Shown here: piece by piece, positions 1 to 11,859 of the stretch
Layout: each line of letters starts with the position of its first letter
How positions within the stretch are numbered: position 1 is the first letter of the stretch
From: Dichetophora obliterata
Taxonomy: Eukaryota; Arthropoda; Insecta; Diptera; Sciomyzidae
Direction of reading: 5' to 3'
DNA length: 64,000 nucleotides
Assembly (NCBI GenBank): GCA_963920525.1
Contig: OY986438.1
Location: 131,532,920-131,596,919, forward strand
The notes under the pieces: generated by a model
The model's input: only the letters and a program-made list of their open reading frames with translations
Database searches by the model: none
What the model was told of the DNA's origin: nothing
Made by a program: the position numbers and the translations under genes

Positions 1-352
1 AACTTATTCCGAACGCATCTTCAAAAATATGTTGTATTTGTTCTCTTTCTACTAAATAGTTGTACATAGTTGTACGCTAGAAAAAGTACCATTAATTGAG
101 GAATTTTCCAAAAAAAAATTGTATGAAAAATAATTGAATTCATCAAAGGTATATAATGCAAGTGGAAAAACGCAACATCGTAAATGCCCTTTAAGAAAAA
201 TATCGAATATTTCGATTAGTCATGAATAATATTCAGTCACACTGAAAACTGAGAAAAGTTTAGTCTCACCACCTTTTTGACCGTGTAAGCGAGCATCAAC
301 CCAGAGGTATTGTGCAACATATCTCATGGTTTTTGTCTTACAAAATTTATAC
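1..352. other. Unannotated AT-rich sequence
   Basis: No open reading frame, repeat or RNA feature could be recognised here. The right edge is the 8-bp target duplication ATTTATAC (345-352) of the adjacent hAT-type element. Confidence 0.5.
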
Positions 353-1080
353 CAGAGATAAAGAGATGGGAAACTCCGTTGGAGAGGGATAGCACTATGT
401 TCGATTTTACGTTAAATTGGCTCCAATACTAACACAAAATATTTATATATGGTTGTAAAATCAACGGAAAACAACCCTGGTTTATGATAGTAAAAGAATT
501 TCACCAGTTACGTTTAAGGTCCGATAACTGTAAAACTGCATGTTATTGGAACACAATGGGTAACAAAAGTTATACCACAAAAGACTTCGGAAAAGCAATA
601 AAAAACATCTCTGAAACATCATGGTGAAATTATTTTAAAATAATTACACCATAGGAATAAATCCAAGCAGTGTTGCCGTTAGGAAAAATTTATGGATACT
701 TTTTTAAGCCTCATGTATGAATATATGTTTTTATTTGCAAAAATATAAAAAAGTAGGCATTTCTTTAAATTCGACAGAAACGATAAGAAAAATTCTTAAA
801 CGCAACCTCTTTACAAAGAACTATACAATTTTGTGATAAATATATTAAGTCTGCCTCATACTGAATGTATTTTTTCTAATTTAAAGCTTACTATAAAAGA
901 TAAGACTAGTAGTCTTTTGTTTTGAGAATAGGTAAGTTTATTGTTATGAAAGAACTTAAAAACAAATAATTTTTAAATTTAATATAAATAAAGGGCAATA
1001 GTAACCCATTTAATTTATATTACACTAAACTGAATAAGCTATTAAATTACTTTTTTATGTTTATATATATTATTTTGTAT

Positions 1081-1625
1081 CATAGCTGCAAAATAATTAT
1101 AACTAATCGTATTCATTAGCAATTCGATTATTTTTTAAAAATGCGAAATAATTGATTACGTACAATCATTTTCTGTTTGTAATCGTAATATAATAATAAC
1201 AATCAAAAATAATTACGATTACTTCAGATTACGAAAATAACCAAAAAGAATTAATAGTAATCAAGAAAAATAGTCCGGCTACTTTTAGAAATTATTTTTG
1301 ATTCTTTTTAATTATTTCAAAAATTATAGTCTAAAATACTAAAAATTTTGTTAAATTTTATTGATTAACAAACATATATATGTTTAATTAAAAAACAAAG
1401 ATTGTCAAAAAACAAGAACGAGAAAAATGCATTACAACATTTGCTCTTTGCAAATGCATTACAACTTTGTTTCTCCTTTCTTGTTTTTTGAAAATCTTTT
1501 TAATGATTATATACATATCTATGTTTATTTATAAATAATATTTTACAAAATATTCCGTACTTTAAAATAATATTCTTAAAATAATCAAACAGAATCAAAG
1601 TTATAGTTGTACTTTATTGAGTCTT
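1081..1625. repeat. Fold-back (palindromic) element
   Basis: Sequence from about 1290 to 1440 reappears inverted at about 1450-1605. The best-paired stem is near 1399-1500, where a CAAAAAACAAGAA-type arm meets TTCTTGTTTTTTG. The outer left part (1097-1330) also matches 3010-3178 in inverted orientation, so that segment is either the far end of the same element or a second copy. No coding capacity is seen. Confidence 0.55.
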
Positions 1626-1650
1626 TAATTAATCAATATTACAATACATA

Positions 1651-1700
1651 CAGTCATGTGAAAATAAATAGGGACACCTATATTTTTATATTTGAAGCTG
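1651..1700. mobile_element. Tc1-like transposon end
   Basis: CAGTCATGTGAAAATAAATA followed by GGGACACC directly abuts a TA dinucleotide (1649-1650). This matches the general form of insect Tc1-type inverted repeats inserted at TA. No partner end was found, so this is a solo terminus. Confidence 0.4.
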
Positions 1701-2215
1701 CATGAATTATATGCAAGGTGCCCCAGATGTAGCATTAATTCCCTCGGCTGGTGATTCTTCTTGATAAGGCGAGTATAACACTTTATGGAGTTTCCTCCCA
1801 CATTGTAAAACTTTCAAGATACAGGGTGTTTTGCGGTTTTAGCACGTGTTTTGTATTATTGATCTAGAATCTAAACTACTCACCAGAAAAAATATCAACT
1901 TTTCCATCAATATATCAACCACTTTCGTGTCACTGCAGCGGAGCTAAAATGTTGAGATTATTCCAAATTGAGATTATAATCGTCCAAATTTAAAATGTCT
2001 CTTTTCATGTAAAAATACACTTAATCAACAGTATTTTTTTAAATTCTAACTTATTAATTCTTATTAATATTTACTTCAATTAATTATTATAAATTGTTAT
2101 ATTCAAATAATACTTTTTTTATATTAAATTTTTTTCATATGTTTATGAAAGTACTTTTGTTTCCTTTAAATAAAAAAAACTATTTGTAAAAACTTAAATT
2201 TTCATATTAATAACC

Positions 2216-2308
2216 AGTTTCGGTTTCGGTTTCGGCCGAATATTATAAAATTGCCGAATATTCGGTTTCGGTTTCGGCCAAAATTCCGGTTTCGGTCGGA
2301 CACTACTT
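2216..2308. repeat. GGTTTC-rich repeat, probable hAT terminus
   Basis: Short GGTTTC repeats alternate with GCCGAATATT, forming inverted motifs, and end in GTCGGACACTAC. Read on the minus strand this starts TAGTGTCCGACCGAAACC, a form common to hAT ends. No partner terminus or target duplication was located. Confidence 0.4.
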
Positions 2309-3009
2309 TAATGCAAGGCCTGCCTGGTCTGTTACACTATTAAGTAAATTAATAATTCAAAAGTCACTTGACTACAATATTATTACGGAATAATTTACTC
2401 CTTCTCAAAGAGTATTTTAGCATATGCTTTTGACGATTGTCCTAAAAACATATGGGTGAAAGAGACAACGAAAGCTTGTACATGGCGAGACATATACAAG
2501 CACTAAAAATACTATGCACAATGACGTGTTAATTTCATATATACAATAGCTCCGAGCGTTAATGGGAAATATAGATAAACAAATGCATAAATTTTGATGA
2601 ATTACATCAAATGCACATTTTACCTTCACATATAGAATTATAAAAATACGGAAAGACTAAAAAATAATATATTAAATCATTAATAATATAGTCACGATAA
2701 TCACTAATAAAATTCAGCTGTTACGTTCGCTTCAACTCTTTTAGGGTGTCGTCAAGTATTCTTCTTTTTACAAATAAATGCTATACAAGCCATGTATAGC
2801 ATTAATAGCGGTTACAAAAAAGAAACCATGAGCCCAAAGTTCATACTGTAGCTCCCAACAGTTTTGTTAAATAAGGTTATAAAGTTTTCGTATAACTGTC
2901 GTACGTATAACTGTGTTAACTGAAGAGTCTGTATCAGCATATGGGCGATTACAGTTAAAAATGACTGGTTGCACTTCACAACCTCACTGTTGAAATGATG
3001 CGAGTCGAC

Positions 3010-3178
3010 CTCAAACAGAATCAAAAATAATTTCTAAAATTAGTCGGATAATTTTTTCTTGATACCTTTTGATTCTATTCGATTATTTTCGTAATTCCAA
3101 GTAGTCGTAATTATTATTTGTATTTAAAATATAATCTAATTTTAACTAATCGTAATCGCAATTTAACAGCTATGTTGT
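3010..3178 (-). repeat. Inverted partial copy of the 1.1 kb fold-back arm
   Basis: The reverse complement matches 1081-1330, including CATAGCTG at the outer edge and the segment ending TTATTTTTGATTCT. It may be the other terminal inverted repeat of a roughly 2.1-kb element, but no exact target duplication was found. Confidence 0.5.
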
Positions 3179-3688
3179 TTTTGTCTTCTTTTTCTTCTCA
3201 ATATTTTGTTTTATATTTCAAAAGTATATTTTTTTGAGAATATACTGTTAAATTTTTGTAAGGATACTAAAGTTATCTCCGCTTCTACAGCCATTTTAGT
3301 AGGTATCGAGCGCACAGCACAAATACTATACTCACTCTATTTACACTCATTTATCTCAAAACTACTTTTTTCGGCAATGTGTTGTAGCGAAAACAAAAAC
3401 TATTCAGCCGAATCATCTGAAATGAATAACCGTCAAAAAACCCTGCTTTTAAAACTTAAATTTCAAAACAATTTTCAGTATTTTTTCTAGTCCCGGCCAT
3501 AGCTGAACTCTTAGTAATTAATTATATTCTTGGTTTTAATTTTTAAGATTAATAGAATAGTAAATATCAACAACAGCGCCGAAGCTCTTTGAAATGCTCT
3601 CATTGAGCACGATTTTGAACATAATTAAAACTGTTTTATGAGTGTTACAATATACTTTTAAAGTTTAAATATCGTTGTTAATTATTTT

Positions 3689-3833
3689 ATGCTAAATTCA
3701 CACTGAGAGCTAAATGCGCATTTAGAGCATTTACCCTAAATATATGTCCCTGTTACTCCTACAACGAGTAAAGGGCCGTTCGTAAATGTGGATTTCGTAA
3801 ATGTGCATTTAGCTCTCAGTGTGAATATAGCAT
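3689..3833. mobile_element. MITE family S, copy 1
   Basis: A 145-bp element. Its ends read TTCACACTGAGAGCTAAATG inward and the inverted equivalent outward. Relatives lie at 21695-21831 and 54914-55057. A conserved interior carries an ACGGCCCT-like core and GGAGTAACA. Target duplication could not be fixed. Confidence 0.75.
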
Positions 3834-4225
3834 TAACTTTTAAAAAAATAAATCCAAAAGATACTTAAAATATTCAAACACTAGGTCTTAATGTTATTAT
3901 TTTATATATGTACATGTTTTTTTTTTTTCTTACTATTACATTTTTACAAAGCTATTTGTTAGTCTTCAAATTAAATACATAAAATTGTTATTAAAGCTTA
4001 AAATATTGGGTTTCATTACTTTAATATGAGGATACTTTTTCTGAAGTGGATACATTTATGACCTTTTCATAGATACTTTTCTTAGAATCGTCGCGGCAAC
4101 ACTGATCTGAGGTGAAATCATGTACACAATAAATGAGTTTCACCAAAGTACATAAAACAAAATGAAATCATATGATTTGACGTCACAAAATTTAAGTTTC
4201 CTATCTCTTTATCTCTGATTTATAC

Positions 4226-4860
4226 ATTAGGCGCGGCATGTGCAATTTATTGGTACGTAAAATTTTAGCAAATAAAATATTAAATCAAATGATATCAACC
4301 GCTACCCAACAACCACAACAGACAACGCAATAAAATATTCCGCAACCACTGGGATTAGAATGCTCTTCGCCAGCGCAGCCACCAGTTAATGCTCCATATA
4401 ACTAGAGCTCCATATGGCTAGAGCTCCATATAGCTAGTGGTCAATACAGCTAGTGCTATCAAGCTAGCATTCCACACAGACAACGGTTGTGAAAAAATTC
4501 GCTGAATGCTACAATTTTGCAGAGCTCCCTCAAACTGATCGGCAGCGGACGCCATTTAATCACAACTGTTGAGCTGTCAGATGCTGCTACTGACGCTGTT
4601 TAAATTTATAAACACAAAGAATGCAGCAAATTTTGGTGAGAAACCTTTGCATTTGAATTGCGAATATAAAAAATTTTTTAATGTATATTTGTATTTGTAT
4701 TTGCATTTATTGATCAGGTATGTTAGCATATAAGAAAATATATCTTGTGCATGCCGCAAATAAGAATATATACAACAAAACCCTTAATAATTAAAATTAA
4801 AAATTAAACATTAGAATTAAAATTGTAATTAAAATTGAATTAAGAATTTAGTCATGTTAA
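4226..4860. repeat. Four 16-bp tandem units in unannotated sequence
   Basis: Between 4391 and 4456 there are four imperfect units of GCTCCATATAGCTAGA. The stretch before it (4300-4390) is CA- and glutamine-codon-rich, but stop codons break every frame. Nothing else is recognisable between 4226 and 4860. Confidence 0.5.
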
Positions 4861-4869
4861 TCGATTTTT

Positions 4870-5560
4870 GCTAAAAAAGTGGATCAAAACTCTAGAGTTT
4901 CGATGAAAGCCCTTGCTGCTTGCTTGAATGAAGAAGTTGGCGTATTAGTTTCTCACAAAACCAATCGCAAAACTTAAAATAAACACCAGTACCACTCACG
5001 GATAGCAAGAAAGAAGCCTTTACTTTCACAAATCAATATGTTCAATATCGTCTTTATTTTACAAATGCGTACATACTGGAGGATAACAGTTATTGGGATA
5101 ACGTAGTTTTTTGTGATGAAACAAAAATTATAATATTTTATAACGATGGACCCCTGATTGTGTGGAGAAAGCCACTATCTTCACTGCAGAGAAAAAATTT
5201 GATTCCGACAGTTAAATTTAGTAACCTTTTGATCATGGTATGGTGCATATCGCGCAAAGGCGTCGTAGATTTGGCTCTTGTGGAAAATACAATGGATGCT
5301 TCACAAAACCAGAGCAAACTCAAGACGAATTTGGTAAGCAGTGCCAACAAATTTGGATCTGGTAAGAACTTTAAATTCTACAATTGCAAAAAAAAAATAT
5401 TGATACGCCTGCCCAGAGCCCTGACCTTAACTCCATTGAAAACTTGTGGTCGCATTTAAAAAAAGAAGTGGCCAAAAGGCAGCCAACGGATATAACAACT
5501 TTGAAAAGAGCCAGTACTTTGAATGGTGGTCACACTATTATTAAAATACAAAAACCTCCA
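4870..5560 (+). pseudogene. Tc1/mariner transposase, degenerate
   Basis: Reading the plus strand across several frames gives the Tc1-type core. WDNVVFCDETKIIIF is the first catalytic Asp region, followed by VWRKP and then IPTVKFSNLLIMVWCIS. After a frame change come SPDLN-like LNSIENLWSHLKKEV and QPTDITTLKR, near the third catalytic position. The longest open stretch is 5160-5459. At least one frameshift near 5400 and a missing N-terminal DNA-binding region make it non-functional. Tc1 transposases are about 340 residues, and roughly the last two thirds are traceable. Inverted ends were not identified. Confidence 0.8.
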
Positions 5561-6552
5561 TAATAATAGGAAAGTATATAAAAGTCAAAACAATTATTTG
5601 ACAAGAAAATATTGAAGTACCTTTTTGCGTTGTTCCTGACTTTGTTGTTCTTCATCCTTTTTGCTTATTTTTTCTTTAAATCTGTAGCTACAATGTTACA
5701 TAAAGCTATTTATAAAAAGTTTCAATGAAAAAATATGAATGTTCTGATGTTTTGATAGTCAAAACAGTGACTTGAAAAACTGTACATGCAATTTAACAAA
5801 TGAATAATCATAAAGAAAGCAGATAGCTGTAATGAAAAAAAAGGAATACACCACAGTTATAAATTTAAATTGAAACTTAAGTAATTAAATTTGAATTGTT
5901 GAAAAAATCAAAAGAAAAAGTCTGCTTTATTTGGTTAAGGGAGAAGGAATCATACTTTTGGGAGGGTTTGTAAAACATTTGTAGCCCCTGAACCCTCACG
6001 GTAGGGTGGGAATAGTGTGGACAGAGCTCGTCCAACTGAGCTCAGGAGTTTTGTTGTTGGATGATTTGGCCAGGGGTGCCCAAACGATAGTACACTTAGG
6101 CTTTTTTTAAATTTCGACCATTTGATCGAGTGAAGCTACTTTCAAAGCTTATTTCATAGTCAATGGCAATCTGATTTTTGCAAAATCGGAGTGCACACTC
6201 CCGGGTTTTAATGAATTCTCAATCGGATAGTAACAAAAAATTTGACAAGAGCATTTGTACTTTTTTTGACTTTTGGACAGAAAATCTGAAAAATTTCTTT
6301 TAGTGCACTGTTTGAAAACTTTCTGTTTTCGATGAACAAAAACAAAAGAGATTTTTTTAAGAATTTTTGACAAAATGTATCTCATGCAGTTAGTTATTTT
6401 AAGAAATCATAATGACATATTTGTGCACGATGCTGCGTACCAGAGAACTGCAAAAGCCAACTTGAAATTCAAGCCATTTCAAGTACTTGAATTCAAATAT
6501 GTATCCAAACTTGAAAAATTAAGCTTTCAAAAATACCAAACAGATACAAGTC
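5561..6552. other. Unannotated stretch, possible solo hAT end
   Basis: No gene is seen. The segment at about 6071-6100 begins CAGGGGTGCCCAAAC, which resembles a hAT terminus, but no inverted partner or duplication was found. The open frames in this interval have no recognisable domain. Confidence 0.3.
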
Positions 6553-6982
6553 TAGGGAACGATTGTCAAATAAAAATCGATTTTCGACTTTTTATTTTTT
6601 TTTTTTTTATTTCTCAATAAACGATTTTTTTCGAAGTCGATTTTTAGGCCTAAATAATCGATTAAAATCGGTTTTTCGACTTTTTCCAATATCTCTTACA
6701 TCATACTTATACACTGAGATTAAAAAAGTTCAAAATGTGTTTACCTCAATTCAATGCATATTTAAAAATAAACATGTTTTTTTTAATAAAACTTTTTTAG
6801 TATTGTTATCCTTGTGTTATTAAAGTTTGTTAAATGTAAAAACAAATTAAGAGAAAACAAACATTAAACTAAATTATTCCTTTTTGACTAGATTTCAAGG
6901 AACACTTCTGTAAAAAAATAAAAGTGATTTGACGATTATTAAATAATTTAAATTATGTTACGATATTATTTTTGTCAAACCA

Positions 6983-7851
6983 GTAGCACGTTCCTGTAAC
7001 TCGTAGCGATCGTAGTTACCGACTCATATTACCGATTTAACGTCACTCTCATCTGCAATGTTTCTGTACGTATCTGAATCGATTTCTGTTCGATTCGTTC
7101 GTTCCAAATCGATAAGATATCATATGTTCCAATTTCATTTCAATGGAACTTTTTAAAAAAGTGTTTCTGTACGTAAAGTGAATCGATAACAATGTGTCAC
7201 TTTTCTCACTGGCTTTGCGGCAAGTGAGAATTCTACCGATTTATCTAATGTCAGTAATGTTGTGTATTATTAAGTTATAAGTACTTGAAATATACCTTAA
7301 AAAATGGTTACTTTCATATATGTAGGTCGAATTGTTTCTGATTGATATATTTTGTTATTCTTAAAAAAGTTCTAGTTTGAAAGGAAATGCAATTTATAAA
7401 TAATGCCTATATACATAAAAGTTTAAAACTTTAGCAAAACAGTATATGTTTGAGATATGAAAAAGTACCCGGTTGCATATATTTGCTAAGTTTTTGCAGC
7501 ACAGCACTAAGTGTAAAATTATTTACATTCATAATCGTTGATTATTTTCGCAACCATTAATGCACATCATTATAACATAATTAATTTTCTTAAACTGCAA
7601 ATATTCACTTTTTATTAATAAGACAAGCACCTATTTATTACAAAGTTTTAGCGCAACCAAAATAGTATATTCGCTTATCATTTGACTCAATTTCGCAACT
7701 TTTCTTCTCGATTTGTGTTCTTTTTCATCACGGTCCGAGTTTTTACTGATTTAAACGTACGAAAACATTAGTTGTCACGATATCGGTAACTAGGGATCGA
7801 TAACGGCTGACGTAACGAAAACTTGCCGATTTTGTTACAGCAACGAGCTAC
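6983..7851. repeat. Possible nested element with short inverted ends
   Basis: GTAGCACGTTCCTGTAAC at the left is mirrored by GTAGCTCGTTGCTGTAAC inverted at the right (16 of 18 identical). Further inverted similarity in the GTTACCGA motifs lies inside. No target duplication was found and no ORF is present. Confidence 0.35.
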
Positions 7852-8049
7852 AGATGTCATAAACAATTGAACGTAGAAAGACCAACATATTGACATGTTT
7901 TGGGGAAAGACGGTTGCGTGATTGGTTGGCGATTATACCTGCTAACAAACGTTAGCAAGGTACGGACGTTGCAACTATAGGCAACATTTTTTTTTTGCAA
8001 TATCTCACACGAAAGGTAACTCAACTCGCATTATAGCTCATAATAAATT

Positions 8050-8330
8050 TTTTTTTAATTTACGATTTGCTGGTGATTGTGCAAGGTATTGGCGTAGTTG
8101 AATAGGAATTCCATCATTCTCTGTTGCAGTGTTACTCTGGGGCCTAATTACAGCATCTGTGATCTAGCAAAATTACGAAGGGCACGACGAGACAAGTGCC
8201 TATCAATCTTGTACAATTCTTTCACGAATGCTGTAATTCGACCCCTGTTCTGTTGCTCTGCTAACGGATCGGTCAAAAAAGTCCCAAATTTCGTCATTAG
8301 TATGTTCATCTGAAATGCACACAATATCGG
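8050..8330 (-). pseudogene. hAT transposase C-terminal relic
   Basis: On the minus strand one frame reads SDEHTNDEIWDFFDRSV and then SNYSIRERIVQD before a stop. After a frame change it continues PQSNTATENDGIPIQLRQYL. An acidic, tryptophan-containing stretch followed by an ELxQYL-type motif is typical of the segment before the hAT C-terminal dimerisation region. The expected downstream block with conserved WW and serine-rich motifs is not visible. Its position inside a hAT-type element supports the reading. Similarity was judged by eye. Confidence 0.4.
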
Positions 8331-8938
8331 GCTCAGCGATTGTTGTTTGCATGTTTGAAATGTTTTGAAAGATGTTCTAATAAATTTTATTATAAAAATT
8401 GTAATAAAAAAAGAATAACTTGCATACCAGTAGTTGAAATATCCCAGCAAAAAATTTCAATGCGCATTACTTGTATGCACGTAAAGAGCGCTTCATTCTC
8501 CTTGCAAGTTTGTGGAAGCACCTTCATTCTAGTGCTGTTTGTATAGCGCTATATTTGTAGATTTTAATGTAAAAAAACATTATTTTTAAAAAACTGTCAA
8601 AATTCATCAAATCAGTTTAAAACTATGTTTTCTGTTTTTCCTTAATCAGAAGAAAAATCAAATAAAATATATTAAAATCATACTTTTTTATATTGTATAT
8701 ATAGGATGTATGTCAAAATTGTAATGTTTATTAGCAGTTTAGGTAGATTTTTCAAAACTACATTTATGTCCTTTTTTAGTTTTAAATGTTTGTATGAAAA
8801 AAAGGGAGGCAGAATGTTTGAAACAATACATTATCGTATGAAATTCATATAAATAATAAACAGTTTTCTTTGCCTCCTGAACAATAAATAATTTTGACTT
8901 ACGTCGTATAAGAACTAGGCCGACAATATGAACTAATA

Positions 8939-9052
8939 AAGAAAACAAAGCCCTCGGTTCTCGCTATATTTTTCTTCTAACTACAAGAAGAACAAAGCAC
9001 TCAGTTCTTGCTATGTTTTTATATTAAATACAAGCAGAACAAGCACTCTACT
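8939..9052. repeat. About 50-bp tandem repeat, 2.4 copies
   Basis: Units begin GAAAACAAAGCCCTC, GAAGAACAAAGCACTC and GCAGAACAAGCACTC, and share CGCTATATTTTT/TGCTATGTTTTT interiors. Non-coding. Confidence 0.6.
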
Positions 9053-9432
9053 GATTTTTTGTAGCGCTTCAGTTGCGATAATGGAGCGTTTGCTTCCCTG
9101 CTGGGATGAAAATTGTGGCTTAAGTGCTGAGTTTTTAGATCGCAAATTCCTAAAAGGTATTGCAAAGACCTTGAAAGTAGTGGCTTAAATTTTCATATAC
9201 ATATTAACACCTTTACTGCAGTATTTATTTCATACCCTACTACCCTGGAAAATAGATGAAAGTCTATAAAATTAACAAAAAGTGGCTTATTATTATTATT
9301 GATAATTGTAGTACTACTATTCATATATGGGGAGTATAGTAGTACGCACTATCCAATAGAAGTAAAATACTACAATTGTAGTACTTTCGGCAGCGCTGGC
9401 ACAAATTAGCTATTAACATTATATTAGGGGTA

Positions 9433-9685
9433 TTCACGATTCAGTGAATCCACTTGCCTGTGCAGTCGAGGATTTGAGGACTTGTGCAGTTGTGCAGTTA
9501 GGTTTTTGTGAACACACCACTATCACTATTTCAAAGCTATCAACATTTTTCAATGCATACAAGTGCACAACTGCTCAAATCCTCAAGTTTAAGGCAATAG
9601 TAGAAAAGCACTTGTGCAGATGTTTGACGTACGTACATTTTGTTTTTGTAAAGTGTACAAGTCCTCAAGTGCACTGAATCATGAA
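9433..9685. mobile_element. MITE nested in hAT element, TA duplication
   Basis: The left end TTCACGATTCAGTG mirrors CACTGAATCATGAA at the right. GAGGACTTG/CAAGTCCTC and repeated TGCAGTTGTGCAGTT-like motifs lie inside. TA occurs on both sides (9431-9432 and 9686-9687), consistent with a Tc1/mariner-type MITE. Confidence 0.55.
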
Positions 9686-9994
9686 TATCCTGCGTGAATT
9701 GGCTGCTTTGTTGGCAAATTGAACGCACCAGTGTTGCTCTTGTATAGCAATCGTTTTTCACTAAGGGAAAAATAAGTGCGTTCGATACAAACCTAATTGT
9801 TATTGTAAGAAAATTATATTAATTATGAATAAAAAAAAATTCACAAAAACCGAAAAAAGTCGATAAAATAATGGAGTTTTGACTAATAACTGAAATCAGT
9901 AATCGACTTTAAAAAGTTGAAAAATTTTATGAAAAGGTCGACTAGTCGACTTTTCGACTACTCGACTACTCGACTATCCATCCCTATACAAGTC

Positions 9995-11640
9995 ATATTT
10001 ATGCTTGCTCGTTAGCTTGGCTTGTTGAGACTTACTTTGTCGGGCAGAAATTTGAAAAGCTTGAAATGATCGGAAAAAGCTTGTAAGCTCGCAAGTATCC
10101 AATTAATTGAATTGAAAGCAAGTATCCAAAAAATTCAGTGAGTTTGTGTAGAGAAAGCTTAAGCGTAATAGGACTTTTAAACAGTATTGCCACCTATTAA
10201 AATGTATTTTTAAAAGTTTTAAACATACTTTAATAGTGGAAGGGGGTTGCTGATTTCGAATATTAATTTAGAATTTGAACTGTATAAAGGATAAAAGAGA
10301 AAAAATAGCATATTAAGTTTTTGTCTCTTATGGGAGGTATGCGTGGTTGTGGGCGGATTTCAAAATATTCCTTATTCAGTTAATCTTAATTTCTGTGCCA
10401 AATTAAATTGGTCTATGACGAATCCAACTATTTATTGACATTTTTTGTATGAGGCTTAGCCACTGCGCGTCAACCATTGTATTCACGAAAGAAACAGCGC
10501 AGATACTCCTGCTCACTTGGACTAATAAGGAAAATAGCTCTTACTTCGAAAATAATTTTAATTTTAAAATTTCCTACGGTGACAATATTTTAAAGGCATG
10601 TGTTCTATATCTTTACATGTTTTGGTGATATACAATGGATTGTTCCTTAAACATTTTACATGTCAACTAATGATACCATTTAAAATCCTTTGCATGCGTT
10701 ATCAACTATTTTCAACTTAAAAAAAAATGTTTTTTTCGAGTAAAAAAATGTCAAGATCAACAAATATCAAATAACTGAAAATCTAGCCAATTGTGTTAAG
10801 TCACCCTACACTTTATTGCCGAGCAATGGCACAAGCGAATGCGTTTTGCTTTGGTCACATTAAATATTAAGAAAATAAAAATAAAAACCAGAAATAAATG
10901 AAAGAACTAAAGAACAATTTTCTATTTTCTCTTTGCTATTTACAAATATTATGGTATGGAAAAAATTCTGAATAAATACGCAAACTGTGCAAATTACACA
11001 GCTCAACAAAAATAAGTTAGTAATAAAAAATGAAAGTAAATGTTGCCCTTGGTATATCTGTTTTTTTACGTATTTCTTAATAAAGTCATGAATTTTCTGT
11101 ATTGACTTTAATTTTCGACATATTTGTGAAAACATGAATTTGCTTAGTTTTGAGTGTAGACAAAAGCATAAATATAAATAATTATCTTTTTTCACCAAAA
11201 CATTTTATTTAGTTAATGAATATTAAAAATCAAATCGAAAAACCAGTCACTAAAATCGAACTATTTATTTGATCAAATAAACAAATTATAAACAAATTAA
11301 AAATTGAAATTTCCCAATTTTATTTGTTCATTTTAATTTTGTAAATCTTGATAAAAGATTCAAACTTTATTTTTGACACCACGAAATAGAGCCTAAAAAA
11401 TTAAATAAGCCCCAAAAAATGTCTACATTTTTGGGTGTTACTTCATATGAAATAACTCCCAATTTTTGGGGACAATTTCATTATTTTTGGGAAATATTTT
11501 TTATCTTTGGTTTTTCTTATTCCATTATGAAATAAAGCCTAATGAAATAAGCCCCAATCAAAGTTTTTTGCGGCTTATTTCGTTTGACAATTAATAAATT
11601 TAATGACAAATAAAAATTGTAAAAAACATCCTTTCGAATA
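9995..11640. repeat. Unannotated stretch with one dispersed repeat fragment
   Basis: At about 10329-10455 is a segment containing CGTGGTTGTGGGCGGATTTC that reappears near 54285. Between 11385 and 11590 the phrases GAAATAgAGCC / GAAATAAAGCC and AATAAGCCCC recur around a short inverted core. No coding region is recognised. Confidence 0.45.
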
Positions 11641-11650
11641 GTTGAAAATT

Positions 11651-11859
11651 ACACCGTTCGGTGTTAAATAAAATTATCATTTAGCGTATTATAAATAAAC
11701 ACCTAACAGGGTACAAAACAAACATCCTATCTGATGTTTACTTTTTTACACCGATCGGTGTGAAAAAAAAATACTCTTTCGGATATAAAATTCTGGCACT
11801 TTGGCACGGTGTTTTTTAACATCGAACGGTGTAGGACTCCCTGGAACACCGATCGGTGT
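11651..11859. repeat. Cluster of 14-bp palindromes
   Basis: Two perfect copies of ACACCGATCGGTGT lie at 11748-11761 and 11846-11859. A near-palindrome ACACCGTTCGGTGT lies at 11651-11664, a further degenerate copy (ATCGAACGGTGT) at 11821-11832 and a half-site CACGGTGT near 11805. Five occurrences in about 210 bp of AT-rich DNA is not expected by chance. Confidence 0.7.

Larger units (their letters stand above)
353..4217. mobile_element. hAT-type DNA transposon, non-autonomous composite
   Basis: The left end begins CAGAGATAAAGAGATGGGAA. The inverted right end reads CAGAGATAAAGAGATAGGAA. Both ends are flanked by the same 8 bp, ATTTATAC (345-352 and 4218-4225), which is the hAT target-duplication length. 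Similarity continues inward: the segment around 655-720 is inverted against about 4020-4110, sharing a GCAGTGTTGCCG-like core. No transposase reading frame remains. The interior holds a fold-back at 1081-1625, a Tc1-like end at 1651, a second hAT-like end near 2216-2308 and a small MITE at 3689-3833. It is therefore an old element loaded with later insertions. The superfamily call rests on ends and duplication only. Confidence 0.75.
6553..9986. mobile_element. hAT-type transposon, second element
   Basis: The ends read TAGGGAACGATTGTC (left) and, inverted, TAGGGATGGATAGTCGAG (right). They are flanked by a perfect 8-bp duplication TACAAGTC (6545-6552 and 9987-9994). Subterminal GTCGA/TCGAC-rich blocks occur at both sides (6575-6690 and 9855-9975). 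The interior carries a minus-strand hAT transposase relic near 8050-8330 and a nested MITE at 9433-9685. The length of 3.4 kb is normal for an autonomous hAT, but the coding region is destroyed. Confidence 0.75.
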
